From the NCBI RefSeq assembly GCF_003112555.1, contig NZ_BEWB01000011.1, positions 124,001-188,000 of the forward strand: a DNA stretch of 64,000 nucleotides. Direction: 5' to 3'. Within the stretch, counting starts at the first letter, position 1, and each line of letters opens with the position of its first letter. Below the pieces are notes generated by a model. The model saw only the letters and a program-made list of their open reading frames with translations. It searched no databases and was not told the DNA's origin. Below, piece after piece: positions 26,990 through 34,825 of this stretch. The translations under genes and the position numbers were made by a program. The stretch comes from Streptomyces coelicoflavus. GTDB taxonomy: Bacteria > Actinomycetota > Actinomycetes > Streptomycetales > Streptomycetaceae.

Positions 26990-27154
26990 GCGAGCGTCGC
27001 GGGCGGTGCCGCTCTTTCGGGTGTACGGCGTGATCCATGCACGCCACGCCGGGTGATTCGCACCTGAGAGGGAGCTTTTTTCATAAACCGCATCGAGCCG
27101 CCGGGGCTCGGGCAGCCACCGGGTGTCCTGCACCGAAGCGAAAGGAAGAGCCCG

Positions 27155-27274
27155 ATGCGCACTGCAGTTCGCCGTCTCGCCACCGTCCTGGCCTCCACCG
27201 CGACGCTGGTCGCCGCGTTCACCGCCGAGGCCGCCGCGGTCGGCATCGACCTCGGCGGGGGCCTCACCCTCTGA
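27155..27274 (+). CDS. 39-residue predicted secreted peptide
   Basis: ATG at 27155 preceded by AAAGGAAGAG. The peptide starts MRTAVRRLATVLASTATL and has an Arg-bearing n-region, a hydrophobic core and an Ala-rich cut site (AEAAA), leaving about 11 mature residues, VGIDLGGGLTL. It stops at 27272-27274. A second tiny secreted peptide follows after 92 bases. No toxin, lantibiotic or sortase signature. Too short for a family call; support comes from the ribosome site and signal-peptide grammar. Confidence 0.5.
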   Translation: MRTAVRRLATVLASTATLVAAFTAEAAAVGIDLGGGLTL

Positions 27275-27366
27275 CCCGACCCCTTCCGCGACCTCGCGGC
27301 GGGCCGGGTCCAGGTCCCCCGGCCCGGCCCGCCGTCCTCCCCGGCACCACCTCTGAGAGGCCCCCC

Positions 27367-27555
27367 ATGCGCGACAGGACCGACGACCCCCTCTGCTCCA
27401 GCACCCACCCCACCGCCCGGTCCACCGCCCGGTCCGCCGTCGCCGTCTCCGTGGCCGCGCTGATCACCGCGGCGGCGCTGCTCGGCGCGCTCGCCCCGAA
27501 GGCCGCCGCGCTGGAGGGGCCGCTCATCAACGACATCAGCATCGCTCTCCAGTAG
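27367..27555 (+). CDS. 62-residue predicted secreted peptide
   Basis: ATG at 27367. A 22-residue Thr/Ser/Arg-rich leader precedes the hydrophobic stretch VAVSVAALITAAALLGALAP and an Ala cut site (KAAA), leaving about 14 residues, LEGPLINDISIALQ. It lies between the peptide at 27155 and the XPB gene, all on one strand. The two peptides share the plan but not the mature sequence. A weak ribosome site (GAGAGG at 27354-27359) precedes the ATG. Could also be a small membrane protein if not cleaved. Confidence 0.5.
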   Translation: MRDRTDDPLCSSTHPTARSTARSAVAVSVAALITAAALLGALAPKAAALEGPLINDISIALQ

Positions 27556-27633
27556 GCCCGGCCCCGCGATCAGGCACACTTGACGTTTGGCCGAGCCGTC
27601 GTCCGGCCGTACGCACGCGAGAGGGTGCCGCCC

Positions 27634-29280
27634 GTGAATGGTCCGCTGATCGTCCAGTCCGACAAGACCCTGCTCCTGGAAGTCGACCACGAGCAGGCCG
27701 CCGACTGCCGTCGGGCCATCGCGCCCTTCGCCGAACTGGAGCGGGCGCCGGAGCACATCCACACCTACCGGGTGACGCCGCTGGGCCTGTGGAACGCGCG
27801 GGCGGCGGGCCACGACGCCGAGCAGGTCGTGGACGCGCTCGTCGAGTACAGCCGTTACCCGGTGCCGCACGCGCTGCTCGTCGACATCGCCGAGACGATG
27901 GACCGCTACGGCCGCCTCACCCTCTCCAAGCACCCCGCGCACGGCCTGGTCCTGACGACCACCGACCGGCCGGTCCTGGAGGAGGTCCTGAAGTCGAAGC
28001 GGATCGCGCCGCTGGTCGGCACCCGCATCGACGCCGACACGGTGGCCGTGCACCCCTCCGAGCGCGGGCAGATCAAGCAGACGCTGCTGAAGCTGGGCTG
28101 GCCGGCCGAGGACCTCGCCGGGTACGTCGACGGCGAGGCGCACCCGATCGACCTGGCCGAGGACGGCTGGGCGCTGCGCCCGTACCAGAAGCAGGCGGTG
28201 GAGAACTTCTGGCACGGCGGCAGCGGTGTCGTCGTGCTCCCCTGCGGCGCGGGCAAGACGCTGGTCGGCGCGGGCGCGATGGCGCAGGCCAGGTCGACGA
28301 CGCTGATCCTGGTCACCAACACCGTCTCCGCCCGGCAGTGGAAGCACGAGCTGGTCAAGCGCACCTCGCTGACCGAGGACGAGATCGGCGAGTACAGCGG
28401 CACCCGCAAGGAGATCCGGCCGGTCACCATCGCCACGTACCAGGTGCTGACGACCCGCCGGAAGGGCGTCTACCCGCACCTGGAGCTGTTCGACTCCCGG
28501 GACTGGGGGCTGATCGTCTACGACGAGGTGCACCTGCTGCCCGCGCCGGTCTTCAAGTTCACCGCCGACCTCCAGGCCCGGCGACGCCTCGGCCTGACCG
28601 CGACCCTGGTCCGCGAGGACGGCCGCGAGTCGGACGTGTTCTCGCTGATCGGGCCGAAGCGGTTCGACGCGCCGTGGAAGGAGATCGAGGCGCAGGGCTA
28701 CATCGCGCCCGCCGACTGCGTGGAGGTCCGGGTCAACCTCACCGACTCGGAGCGGCTCGCGTACGCCACCGCCGAGACGGAGGAGAAGTACCGCTTCTGC
28801 GCGACGACCGACACCAAGCGGAAGGTGACGGAGGCCATCGTGCGGCGGTTCGCCGGGCAGCAGATCCTCGTCATCGGCCAGTACATCGACCAGCTGGACG
28901 AGCTGGGCGAGCACCTGGGCGCGCCGGTCATCAAGGGCGAGACGTCCAACGCCCAGCGGGAGAAGCTCTTCGAGTCCTTCCGGCAGGGCGAGATCAGTGT
29001 CCTCGTCGTGTCGAAGGTCGCGAACTTCTCGATCGATCTGCCGGAGGCGACGGTCGCCATCCAGGTGTCGGGCACGTTCGGCTCGCGGCAGGAGGAGGCC
29101 CAGCGTCTGGGCCGGGTGCTGCGGCCGAAGGCCGACGGACACCAGGCGCACTTCTACTCGGTCGTCGCCCGCGACACCCTCGACCAGGACTTCGCCGCCC
29201 ACCGTCAGCGCTTCCTGGCGGAACAGGGCTACGCCTACCGGATCATGGACGCGGACGACGTCCTGGCGGAGGGAAGCTGA
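27634..29280 (+). CDS. XPB-type DNA repair helicase
   Basis: 548 residues from the GTG at 27634 (VNGPLIVQSDKTLLLEVD), the usual start of actinobacterial XPB; a GTG three codons earlier is also possible. An N-terminal damage-recognition-like region precedes the SF2 core: Walker A LPCGAGKTLVG near 204, DEVH near 297, LTATLVRED, and the motif VI arginine finger in QRLGRVLRPK. Bacterial XPB is a 3'-to-5' helicase related to the eukaryotic TFIIH subunit; its role beside UvrABC is unsettled. The partner protein is upstream with two micro-peptide genes between. Confidence 0.93.
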   Translation: MNGPLIVQSDKTLLLEVDHEQAADCRRAIAPFAELERAPEHIHTYRVTPLGLWNARAAGHDAEQVVDALVEYSRYPVPHALLVDIAETMDRYGRLTLSKHPAHGLVLTTTDRPVLEEVLKSKRIAPLVGTRIDADTVAVHPSERGQIKQTLLKLGWPAEDLAGYVDGEAHPIDLAEDGWALRPYQKQAVENFWHGGSGVVVLPCGAGKTLVGAGAMAQARSTTLILVTNTVSARQWKHELVKRTSLTEDEIGEYSGTRKEIRPVTIATYQVLTTRRKGVYPHLELFDSRDWGLIVYDEVHLLPAPVFKFTADLQARRRLGLTATLVREDGRESDVFSLIGPKRFDAPWKEIEAQGYIAPADCVEVRVNLTDSERLAYATAETEEKYRFCATTDTKRKVTEAIVRRFAGQQILVIGQYIDQLDELGEHLGAPVIKGETSNAQREKLFESFRQGEISVLVVSKVANFSIDLPEATVAIQVSGTFGSRQEEAQRLGRVLRPKADGHQAHFYSVVARDTLDQDFAAHRQRFLAEQGYAYRIMDADDVLAEGS

Positions 29281-29298
29281 GCCGACCGGTGCCGGTCG

Positions 29299-29676
29299 TC
29301 ATCCGGCAGGGAGCGTGAACACCAGCAGCAGTACGCACAGCGGCGGCAGCACCGAGACGGTCGCCAGCAGGGCGCGCGGCACCGACCAGCGCTGCGTCCT
29401 CGGGAGCAGCCAGGCGGTGCACCAGGTGACGAAGGTGACGAGCCCGCCGGGGACCAGGAGGACCATGACCAGGGTGAGCGTGGTCGTCAGCGCCTTCGAG
29501 CAGTCGTCGGGCCCGCAGCTGTCGGTGGCCATCGGCGACAGCATGCCGAAGAGCAGCGCCGGCGGGACCAGGAGCACCAGGGCCAGCGTGGCGGCCGTCG
29601 GCGCCACCCAGGCACGCCGGTCCCGGTCGGTCGGGGCGGGCAGGGGCCGCGTCGTCGTGTAGGGCTGTGGGGTCAT
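29299..29676 (-). CDS. Three-helix membrane protein of unknown function
   Basis: 125 residues when started at the ATG at 29676 (MTPQPYTTTRPL); the longer reading adds an implausible Arg/Gly-rich tail. A Pro/Arg-rich cytoplasmic N-tail is followed by three helices (APTAATLALVLLVPPALLFGML, TLTLVMVLLVPGGLVTFVTW, ALLATVSVLPPLCVLLLVFTL). An external loop has a Cys pair (DSCGPDDCSK) likely to form a disulfide. It converges with XPB, 18 bases between stops. No family recognised. Confidence 0.7.
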   Translation of the reverse strand: MTPQPYTTTRPLPAPTDRDRRAWVAPTAATLALVLLVPPALLFGMLSPMATDSCGPDDCSKALTTTLTLVMVLLVPGGLVTFVTWCTAWLLPRTQRWSVPRALLATVSVLPPLCVLLLVFTLPAG

Positions 29677-29792
29677 GCGGCCAGCCAAGCCGCGCGGCCG
29701 GCCGCCGCGCACCGGCGCGGGTACTCAACCGGTGCGGACCGGCTACTCAGACCGGGCGCCGGGCGGACGACGGCCGGGCGGCGGCGCGGGGG

Positions 29793-29978
29793 TCACCGGC
29801 GGCGGACGCCTGCCTCCTCGCCGTACTCGCCGAGGATGACCACGTCGAAGGCGGCGCCCGCGAACACCCGCACGGCGCGCACCGCGTCGCCGAGCCGGTG
29901 CCGGTGGCTGCCGGCCACGGGCGTGGCACCGGACGCGCGGCCCGGTGCCGGGGCGGGGGAGATGGTTGCTGCGCTCAT
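29793..29978 (-). CDS. Small conserved Streptomyces protein (GEY motif)
   Basis: 61 residues from the ATG at 29978 (MSAATISPAPAP). The body HRLGDAVRAVRVFAGAAFDVVILGEYGEEAGVRRR has a basic helix, one short hydrophobic helix and a GEY/EEAGVRR ending that I recall from small Streptomyces proteins of unknown role. No signal peptide. It sits alone between a membrane protein on the same strand and the HelD-like helicase on the other strand. Function unknown. Confidence 0.6.
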   Translation of the reverse strand: MSAATISPAPAPGRASGATPVAGSHRHRLGDAVRAVRVFAGAAFDVVILGEYGEEAGVRRR

Positions 29979-30125
29979 GTCTCCATGGTGCGACTGCGCA
30001 CCCCCGCCCGGCATCGGTCTTCGGACCCAATCCCCGCCCGCTCCGCTACGACCGTGGAGGGAGCGCGTCCCCCAGCGCGGATGACCCGATCCCCTAGGGG
30101 TCGCACACCGGGCGGAGAAAAACGG

Positions 30126-30156
30126 TTGGCCCGCACCTCCCCCGCTCCCCTAGAAT
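30126..30156 (+). promoter_or_regulatory. Promoter upstream of the HelD-like gene
   Basis: TTGGCC (30126-30131) and TAGAAT (30151-30156) form a plausible primary-sigma promoter, though the 19-base spacer is long. It would give a leader of about 160 nucleotides before the TTG start at 30324. The rest of the 345-base gap from 29979 holds GC-rich sequence with no gene. I see no inverted repeat resembling the rifamycin-associated element known from helR. Confidence 0.4.
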
Positions 30157-30323
30157 CTCCGCTCTTGCCCGCCTCCCCACGGAGTGCCCGCCCGTCTCCC
30201 ACCGCCACCCTCAACCGAGGCCCTAACGGGCCGCAGTGATTTTTCCGTCCGGACGGAAACCGGTCGGTCCGTCGCGCGCCGACAGCGCGCCCACCACACC
30301 GCAGGTCATCCGGAGGCACCCCC

Positions 30324-32372
30324 TTGTCCACGCCCGTCCACGACGACCCCCTCTCCAGGGAACGCTCCCACCTGGCCGCGTCCCGTTCCGCGCTGCGCGC
30401 CATGCGCGAGGACGTCGAGTCCCTCGACATCACCGACGTGACCGCGAACTGGGTCAACGCCGCGGTGCTGGAGGCGCAGATCGAGCAGCGCATCAAGGCG
30501 CTCGCCGACCTCAGCGAGACCCCGCTCTTCTTCGGCCGCCTCGACTACCTGCACGCCCCGGGGGCCGAACAGGCCGAGGGCGGCGAAGGGGAACGCTTCT
30601 ACGTCGGGCGGCGGCACGTGCACGACGCGGACGGCGACCCGATGGTGATCGACTGGCGGGCGCCGGTCTCGCAGCCGTTCTACCGGGCGTCGAAGAAGGA
30701 CCCGCAGGACGTCTCGCTGCGCCGCCGCTTCGGCTACACCGCCGGGGACCTGACCGCGTACGAGGACGAGCACCTCCTCGACCCGGCCGAGGCGGCGACC
30801 ACCAGCAGGCTGCTCCAGGAGGAGATCGAGCGGCCCCGCGTCGGACCGATGCGGGACATCGTGGCGACCATCCAGCCCGAGCAGGACGAGATCGTGCGCG
30901 CCGGCCTGGCCGGCTCGGTCTGCGTGCAGGGCGGTCCCGGTACCGGGAAGACCGCCGTCGGCCTGCACCGGGTCGCCTACCTGCTGTACGCGCACCGAGA
31001 GCGCCTGGCCCGCACCGGCACGCTGGTCATCGGCCCGAACCGGTCCTTCCTGCACTACATCGAGCAGGTCCTCCCGGCCCTCGGCGAGCTGACGGTGCGC
31101 CAGGCGACCGTCGACGACCTGGTGGCCCACGTCGAGGTGCGCGGCACGGACGAGGCGGCGACGGCGGTGATCAAGGGCGACGCGCGGATGGCGGAGGTGC
31201 TGCGCCGGGCCCTCTACTCCCACGTGGTCCCGCCCACCGAGGGCGTCGTCGTGGTGCGCGGCTCGCGCCGCTGGCGGGTGCCGGTGTACGAGCTGGAGGA
31301 GATCGTCCGCGAGCTGCTCGCCCGCGACATCCGCTACGGCGCCGCCCGCGAGGCGCTGCCGCAGCGGATCGCGCACGCCGTGCTGGTGCAGATGGAGCGG
31401 GCGGGCGAGGCGCCGGACGACCGGGTGCAGAACGCGGTGGCGCGCAACGCGGCCGTGAAGGCGCTGGTGAAGTCGGTCTGGCCGCAGGTCGACCCGGCCA
31501 GGCTGGTCCTGCGTCTGCTCGCCGACGCGGACTTCCTCGCCGAGCACGCCGAGGGGATCCTGACCGGGGACGAGCAGAAGGCGGTGCTGTGGGTGAAGCC
31601 GGCCCGCTCGGTGAAGTCCGCCAAGTGGTCGCCCGCCGACGCCGTACTGATCGACGAGGCCACCGACCTCGTCGAGCGCACCCACTCCCTCGGGCACGTG
31701 GTCCTCGACGAGGCGCAGGACCTGTCCCCGATGCAGTACCGCGCGGTGGGCCGGCGCTGCACCACCGGCTCGGCGACCGTCCTCGGCGACCTGGCGCAGG
31801 GCACCACGCCGTGGGCGACCCGGAGCTGGGCGGAGGCACTGGGGCACCTGGGCAAGGGCGAGGCGGTGGTCGAGGAGCTGACGGCCGGTTTCCGTGTGCC
31901 GACGGACGTCATCGCCTACGCGTCCCGGCTGCTGCCGCACATCGCGCCGGGGCTGACGCCGGTCGCGTCGATCCGCGAGAACCCGGGCTTCTTCGACATC
32001 CGTACGGCCGCCGACGCGGGCACGGCCGACGTGCTGTCCGCCTGCCGTGAGCTGCTGGAACGGGAGGGCTCCGTCGGCCTGATCGCCGCCGACGCGCGGG
32101 TGCCGGAGCTGGCGGCGGCCCTGGCGGCGGCCGGGATCGGCCACGTCGGCCCCGGCGAGGAGACCACGCACGCCACCCGGCTGACCCTGGTACCGGCCTC
32201 GCTGGCCAAGGGCCTGGAGTACGACTACGTGGTCCTGGACGAGCCGCGGGCCGTGGTCGACGGCGAGCCGGACGAACGGACGGGGCTGCGCCGCCTGTAC
32301 GTGGCGCTGACCCGAGCGGTGTCGGGACTGATCGTGACCCACGGCACGGGGTTGCCGCCGCAGCTGGCCTGA
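30324..32372 (+). CDS. HelD-like UvrD/SF1 helicase (RNA polymerase-associated type)
   Basis: 682 residues from a TTG at 30324 with GGAGG nine bases upstream. The N-terminal coiled-coil region (LSRERSHLAASRSALRAMREDVESL...EAQIEQRIKALADL) precedes the typical HelD stretch FYVGRRHVHDADGDPMVIDWRAPVSQPFYRAS. Walker A is GGPGTGKTA near 205, motif II VLDEAQDLSPMQYR near 461, and the C-terminal RLYVALTRAV is the UvrD motif VI. HelD proteins bind RNA polymerase and recycle stalled complexes; the Streptomyces paralogue HelR also gives rifampicin tolerance. Which of the two this is cannot be settled from sequence alone. Confidence 0.88.
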   Translation: MSTPVHDDPLSRERSHLAASRSALRAMREDVESLDITDVTANWVNAAVLEAQIEQRIKALADLSETPLFFGRLDYLHAPGAEQAEGGEGERFYVGRRHVHDADGDPMVIDWRAPVSQPFYRASKKDPQDVSLRRRFGYTAGDLTAYEDEHLLDPAEAATTSRLLQEEIERPRVGPMRDIVATIQPEQDEIVRAGLAGSVCVQGGPGTGKTAVGLHRVAYLLYAHRERLARTGTLVIGPNRSFLHYIEQVLPALGELTVRQATVDDLVAHVEVRGTDEAATAVIKGDARMAEVLRRALYSHVVPPTEGVVVVRGSRRWRVPVYELEEIVRELLARDIRYGAAREALPQRIAHAVLVQMERAGEAPDDRVQNAVARNAAVKALVKSVWPQVDPARLVLRLLADADFLAEHAEGILTGDEQKAVLWVKPARSVKSAKWSPADAVLIDEATDLVERTHSLGHVVLDEAQDLSPMQYRAVGRRCTTGSATVLGDLAQGTTPWATRSWAEALGHLGKGEAVVEELTAGFRVPTDVIAYASRLLPHIAPGLTPVASIRENPGFFDIRTAADAGTADVLSACRELLEREGSVGLIAADARVPELAAALAAAGIGHVGPGEETTHATRLTLVPASLAKGLEYDYVVLDEPRAVVDGEPDERTGLRRLYVALTRAVSGLIVTHGTGLPPQLA

Positions 32373-32432
32373 CCACTCCAGCTGCGTTCAGTCGTGCGCC
32401 GAGGTACGGGAGGACGCCGGCCGGCGCTGGCC

Positions 32433-32541
32433 GGGTGCCTCCCCCACTCTCGGCTTCACTCGAGCGGGAGGTGCCCCCACCGCCCACCCGTGCCGCCCTG
32501 GGGGCACCTCCCAGGCCGTTCAGGCACTGGGGGAGGCACGA
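32433..32541. repeat. Composite nested palindromic repeat
   Basis: Outer arms GTGCCTCCCCCA (32435-32446) and TGGGGGAGGCAC (32528-32539) enclose perfect 14-bp inner arms GGGAGGTGCCCCCA (32466-32479) and TGGGGGCACCTCCC (32499-32512). The segment CCCCCACTCTCGGCTTCACT is a dispersed Streptomyces repeat I recognise. It fills the gap between the convergent HelD-like and cutC genes and could end both transcripts. Confidence 0.75.
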
Positions 32542-32564
32542 CTGCCCGCAGCTGGAGGGGGCGG

Positions 32565-33254
32565 CTACGCGCCCAACACTCGCCGCCACTCCGCAACCGC
32601 GTCCGCCGACACCGGCCCGTCCCACCCCGCGGGCCGCGCCGCCCCGCCGATGTGGAACCCGTCGATCCCCGCGTCCAGCAGCCCCGGCACGTGGTCGAGC
32701 CGCAGTCCGCCGCCCACCAGCAGCTGCTGCTCGTACCCCGGCTCACCGCGCCGCCGCGCCTCCGCGAGCAGCACGCTCAGGCCCTCGTCGACGCCCCCGG
32801 CCGCGCCCGCCGTCAGATACGTGTCGAGGCCGGGGAAGTCCGCGAGCTGCTTGCGCAGCGCGTCCCGGTCCGCGGCCCGGTCGATCGCGCGGTGGAACGT
32901 CCACCGGCACCCGTCCAGCACCTTGGCGATCTGCTCCACCGCCCCGAGGTCCACGTCGCCCTCCGCGTCCAGGAACCCCAGCACGAACTGCGTGGCCCCG
33001 GCCTCCCGCAGCTCACCGGCGACGCGTGCCAGCCGCTCGACGTCACCGGCGGCGAAGCCGTCCGCGAGCCGCAGCATCACCCGTACGTCGATGTCGACGG
33101 CGGCGCGGATCGTGGCGACGGTCGAGGCCGACGGGGTGAGTCCGTCGGCCGCCATGTCGGTGACCAGTTCGAGGCGATCCGCGCCTCCGGCCTGGGCGGC
33201 GACCGCGTCCTCGGCGTCGAGGGCGATCACCTCCAGGACTGCACGCTTGCTCAT
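32565..33254 (-). CDS. cutC: CutC-family protein
   Basis: 229 residues, a TIM-barrel protein with CutC marks: VLEVIALDAEDAVAAQAGGADRLELVTDMAADGLTPS at the start, the RVMLRLADGF strand (Arg and the usual PR-type catalytic-like site region), and the end GIDGFHIGGAARP. The family was named for copper homeostasis, but its true activity is not established. A DasR-like dyad lies 24 bases upstream of the start, an unexpected regulator for a copper gene and more in line with sugar metabolism. Confidence 0.88.
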   Translation of the reverse strand: MSKRAVLEVIALDAEDAVAAQAGGADRLELVTDMAADGLTPSASTVATIRAAVDIDVRVMLRLADGFAAGDVERLARVAGELREAGATQFVLGFLDAEGDVDLGAVEQIAKVLDGCRWTFHRAIDRAADRDALRKQLADFPGLDTYLTAGAAGGVDEGLSVLLAEARRRGEPGYEQQLLVGGGLRLDHVPGLLDAGIDGFHIGGAARPAGWDGPVSADAVAEWRRVLGA

Positions 33255-33277
33255 GGGACCCCATTCGTCGGCCTGCT

Positions 33278-33293
33278 ACAGGTCTAGTCCAAT
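33278..33293. promoter_or_regulatory. DasR-like (dre) site before cutC
   Basis: ACAGGTCTAGTCCAAT matches 13 of 16 positions of the DasR responsive element consensus A(C/G)TGGTCTAGACCA(C/G)T. It lies 24 bp upstream of the cutC start, a repressing position. Only a sequence match. Confidence 0.45.
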
Positions 33294-33339
33294 CCAAGAC
33301 TACGCGCCCGACGGCGGGCCCGGGGCCCCGCGTCGCCGC

Positions 33340-34055
33340 TCAGCCGCCGAAGATGTTCAGCTCCTTCGCCTCCACCCCGGCCAGCTCGTAGCCCGCCGCT
33401 CCGTCCAGCGGGCGGCCCGCGTAGAGCCGTACGAGGGTGGGGCCGTCGCCGATGTAGCGGCCCGGCGGCCGCTCGCCGCCGGCCTCGCCCAGCTTCAGGG
33501 GCTCGTCGAGTTCGTCCAGGTCGGCGTGGAGCGGCACGTGACCGCGCGCCCGGGTGATCGCGCCGAGCAGCGCGAGTGCCTCCGGCAGCCCGCGCCCCGT
33601 GTACGCCCCGGGCTCGCCGAAGGCGACCCGTACGTCACCGGCGTGCACCCTCCCCCACTGCCTCAAAGGCGTGGGGGGACCCCCATGCCCAGGGCGACGG
33701 CGTCCAGCCTGCCGTCCGACCGGGCGATCACCGCGCCCGCCTCGGTCATGCCGCGTTCCAGTTCGTCGACGACGCGGGCGTGGCTCCAGTCGGCGCGTTC
33801 GGCGATGTCCCGGTCATTGGACTCGGGCGAGAAGACGCCCTTCTCGAAGCGCCGCTCCACCACCCGGATCAGGGCGCTGGAGCAGTGCGCCAGCACGTCG
33901 CGCACGGTCCAGCCCGGACACGCGGCCACCGGCAGCGCGAAGTCCGCGTCCGGGCGGGAGCGCAGCAGGGGCACCAGTGCGTCGCGTTCGAGGGTCAGCA
34001 GCCGGCCGGGCAGTTCGGGGTCGCGTGCGTCGTGCTGGTCTGCGGGAGTCGTCAT
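33340..34055 (-). pseudogene. Mycothiol-dependent maleylpyruvate isomerase-family gene split by a hairpin insertion
   Basis: The upstream part (34055 down to about 33687) encodes the DinB-like N-terminal region of the family (LLTLERDALVPLLRS...CPGWTVRDVLAHC...) up to GRLDAVALG. The downstream part restarts in another frame with VHAGDVRVAFGEP...YTGRGLPEALALLG and the usual C-terminal domain ending VEAKELNIFGG. In intact relatives the join reads ALGEW(V/I)H. Here 38 bases (33649-33686) stand between G and V where about 6 are expected, adding a stop (VPPRL*) and a frameshift. The insert is a hairpin related to dispersed repeats. It is 10 bases after the TetR gene. Likely a pseudogene unless read through. 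Confidence 0.75.
33651..33679. repeat. Short hairpin repeat inserted in the mycothiol enzyme gene
   Basis: Arms TCCCCCACTGCC (33651-33662) and GGCGTGGGGGGA (33668-33679) pair with one bulged T around the loop TCAAA. The C-rich start matches the segment of the composite repeat at 32433-32541 (CTCCCCCACT). Its position inside a coding sequence indicates recent spread. Confidence 0.7.
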
Positions 34056-34065
34056 GGACTCCACG

Positions 34066-34725
34066 TTAGGGGCCCAGCAGGTCCTTCAGTTCGGCGTCGA
34101 AGAGAAGGGCCGGGTCGAAGCCCATGCCGGTGTACTGGCCGGCGAGTTCCAGGGAGAGGACGCCGTGCAGCCGGGACCAGAAGGACAGGGCGCGGTGGAG
34201 CACCGGGGAGGGTGCCGGGTCGTCGCCCGCCCACTGCCGGTGGTCCTCGAGGTGCGCGTCGAACGCGTCGGCGGTGCCGTCCGAGGGCGATGCGGACGGC
34301 AGCGCGGCACAGGCGCCGACGATGACCGCCATGGTCTCGGCGGCGATCTCGGTGACGTCGTCGGGCGCCCGGTAGCCGGGGACGGGGGTGCCGAAGATGA
34401 GGAGGTAGCGCTGCGGGTCGTCCAGGGCCCAGGCGCGCAGGGCGTGCGCGAGACCGGCCAGGCCGGCACCGGCGTCGGCGGCCGCCCGGAGGGTGTCGGC
34501 CTGGCTGCGGTAGGCGTCCCGGATGAGTTCCGTGATCAGCTCGTCGCGCCCGTCGAAGTAGCGGTAGAGCGCGGGCCCGCTCATGCCCATCCGCTTGGCG
34601 ATCGCGTTGAGGGAGAGCGCGGAGGCGCCCGCCGTGGCGATCTGCTCCCAGGCGTGTTCCTTGATCTCCGCGCGCACCTGGGTGCGGTACCGCTCGCGCG
34701 GGGTGCTGGTACGCGCCTCGGGCAT
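34066..34725 (-). CDS. TetR-family regulator with WHG-type C-terminal domain
   Basis: 219 residues from the ATG at 34725 (MPEARTSTPRERYRTQ). Helix-turn-helix: IATAGASALSLNAIAKRMGMSGPALYRYFDGRDELITELI. The C-terminal half (LRAWALDDPQRYLLIFGTPVPGY...FWSRLHGVLSLELAGQY) has the WHG-like (TetR_C_33) pattern: the segment SRLHGVLSLE is the motif's core. It is divergent from the HD-domain gene and its stop is 10 bases before the mycothiol enzyme gene, which it probably co-transcribes and regulates. Ligand unknown. Confidence 0.88.
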   Translation of the reverse strand: MPEARTSTPRERYRTQVRAEIKEHAWEQIATAGASALSLNAIAKRMGMSGPALYRYFDGRDELITELIRDAYRSQADTLRAAADAGAGLAGLAHALRAWALDDPQRYLLIFGTPVPGYRAPDDVTEIAAETMAVIVGACAALPSASPSDGTADAFDAHLEDHRQWAGDDPAPSPVLHRALSFWSRLHGVLSLELAGQYTGMGFDPALLFDAELKDLLGP

Positions 34726-34825
34726 GGTCCGTCCGCCGCCTCTCGGCTCTCGTCCGGCCCGACCGGCCGGAATTCCCACAGGGCGGTTAGAAGCTATCAC
34801 GAACATTATCTGGGAGAATGCGTCC

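Noticed and set aside
26990..27154. Terminator at the T-run near 27078
   Set aside because: There are six T residues but no convincing stem directly before them.
34726..34825. Operator dyad for the TetR gene facing the HD-domain gene
   Set aside because: The region is AT-rich but I could not find a dyad with arms of more than 4 bases.
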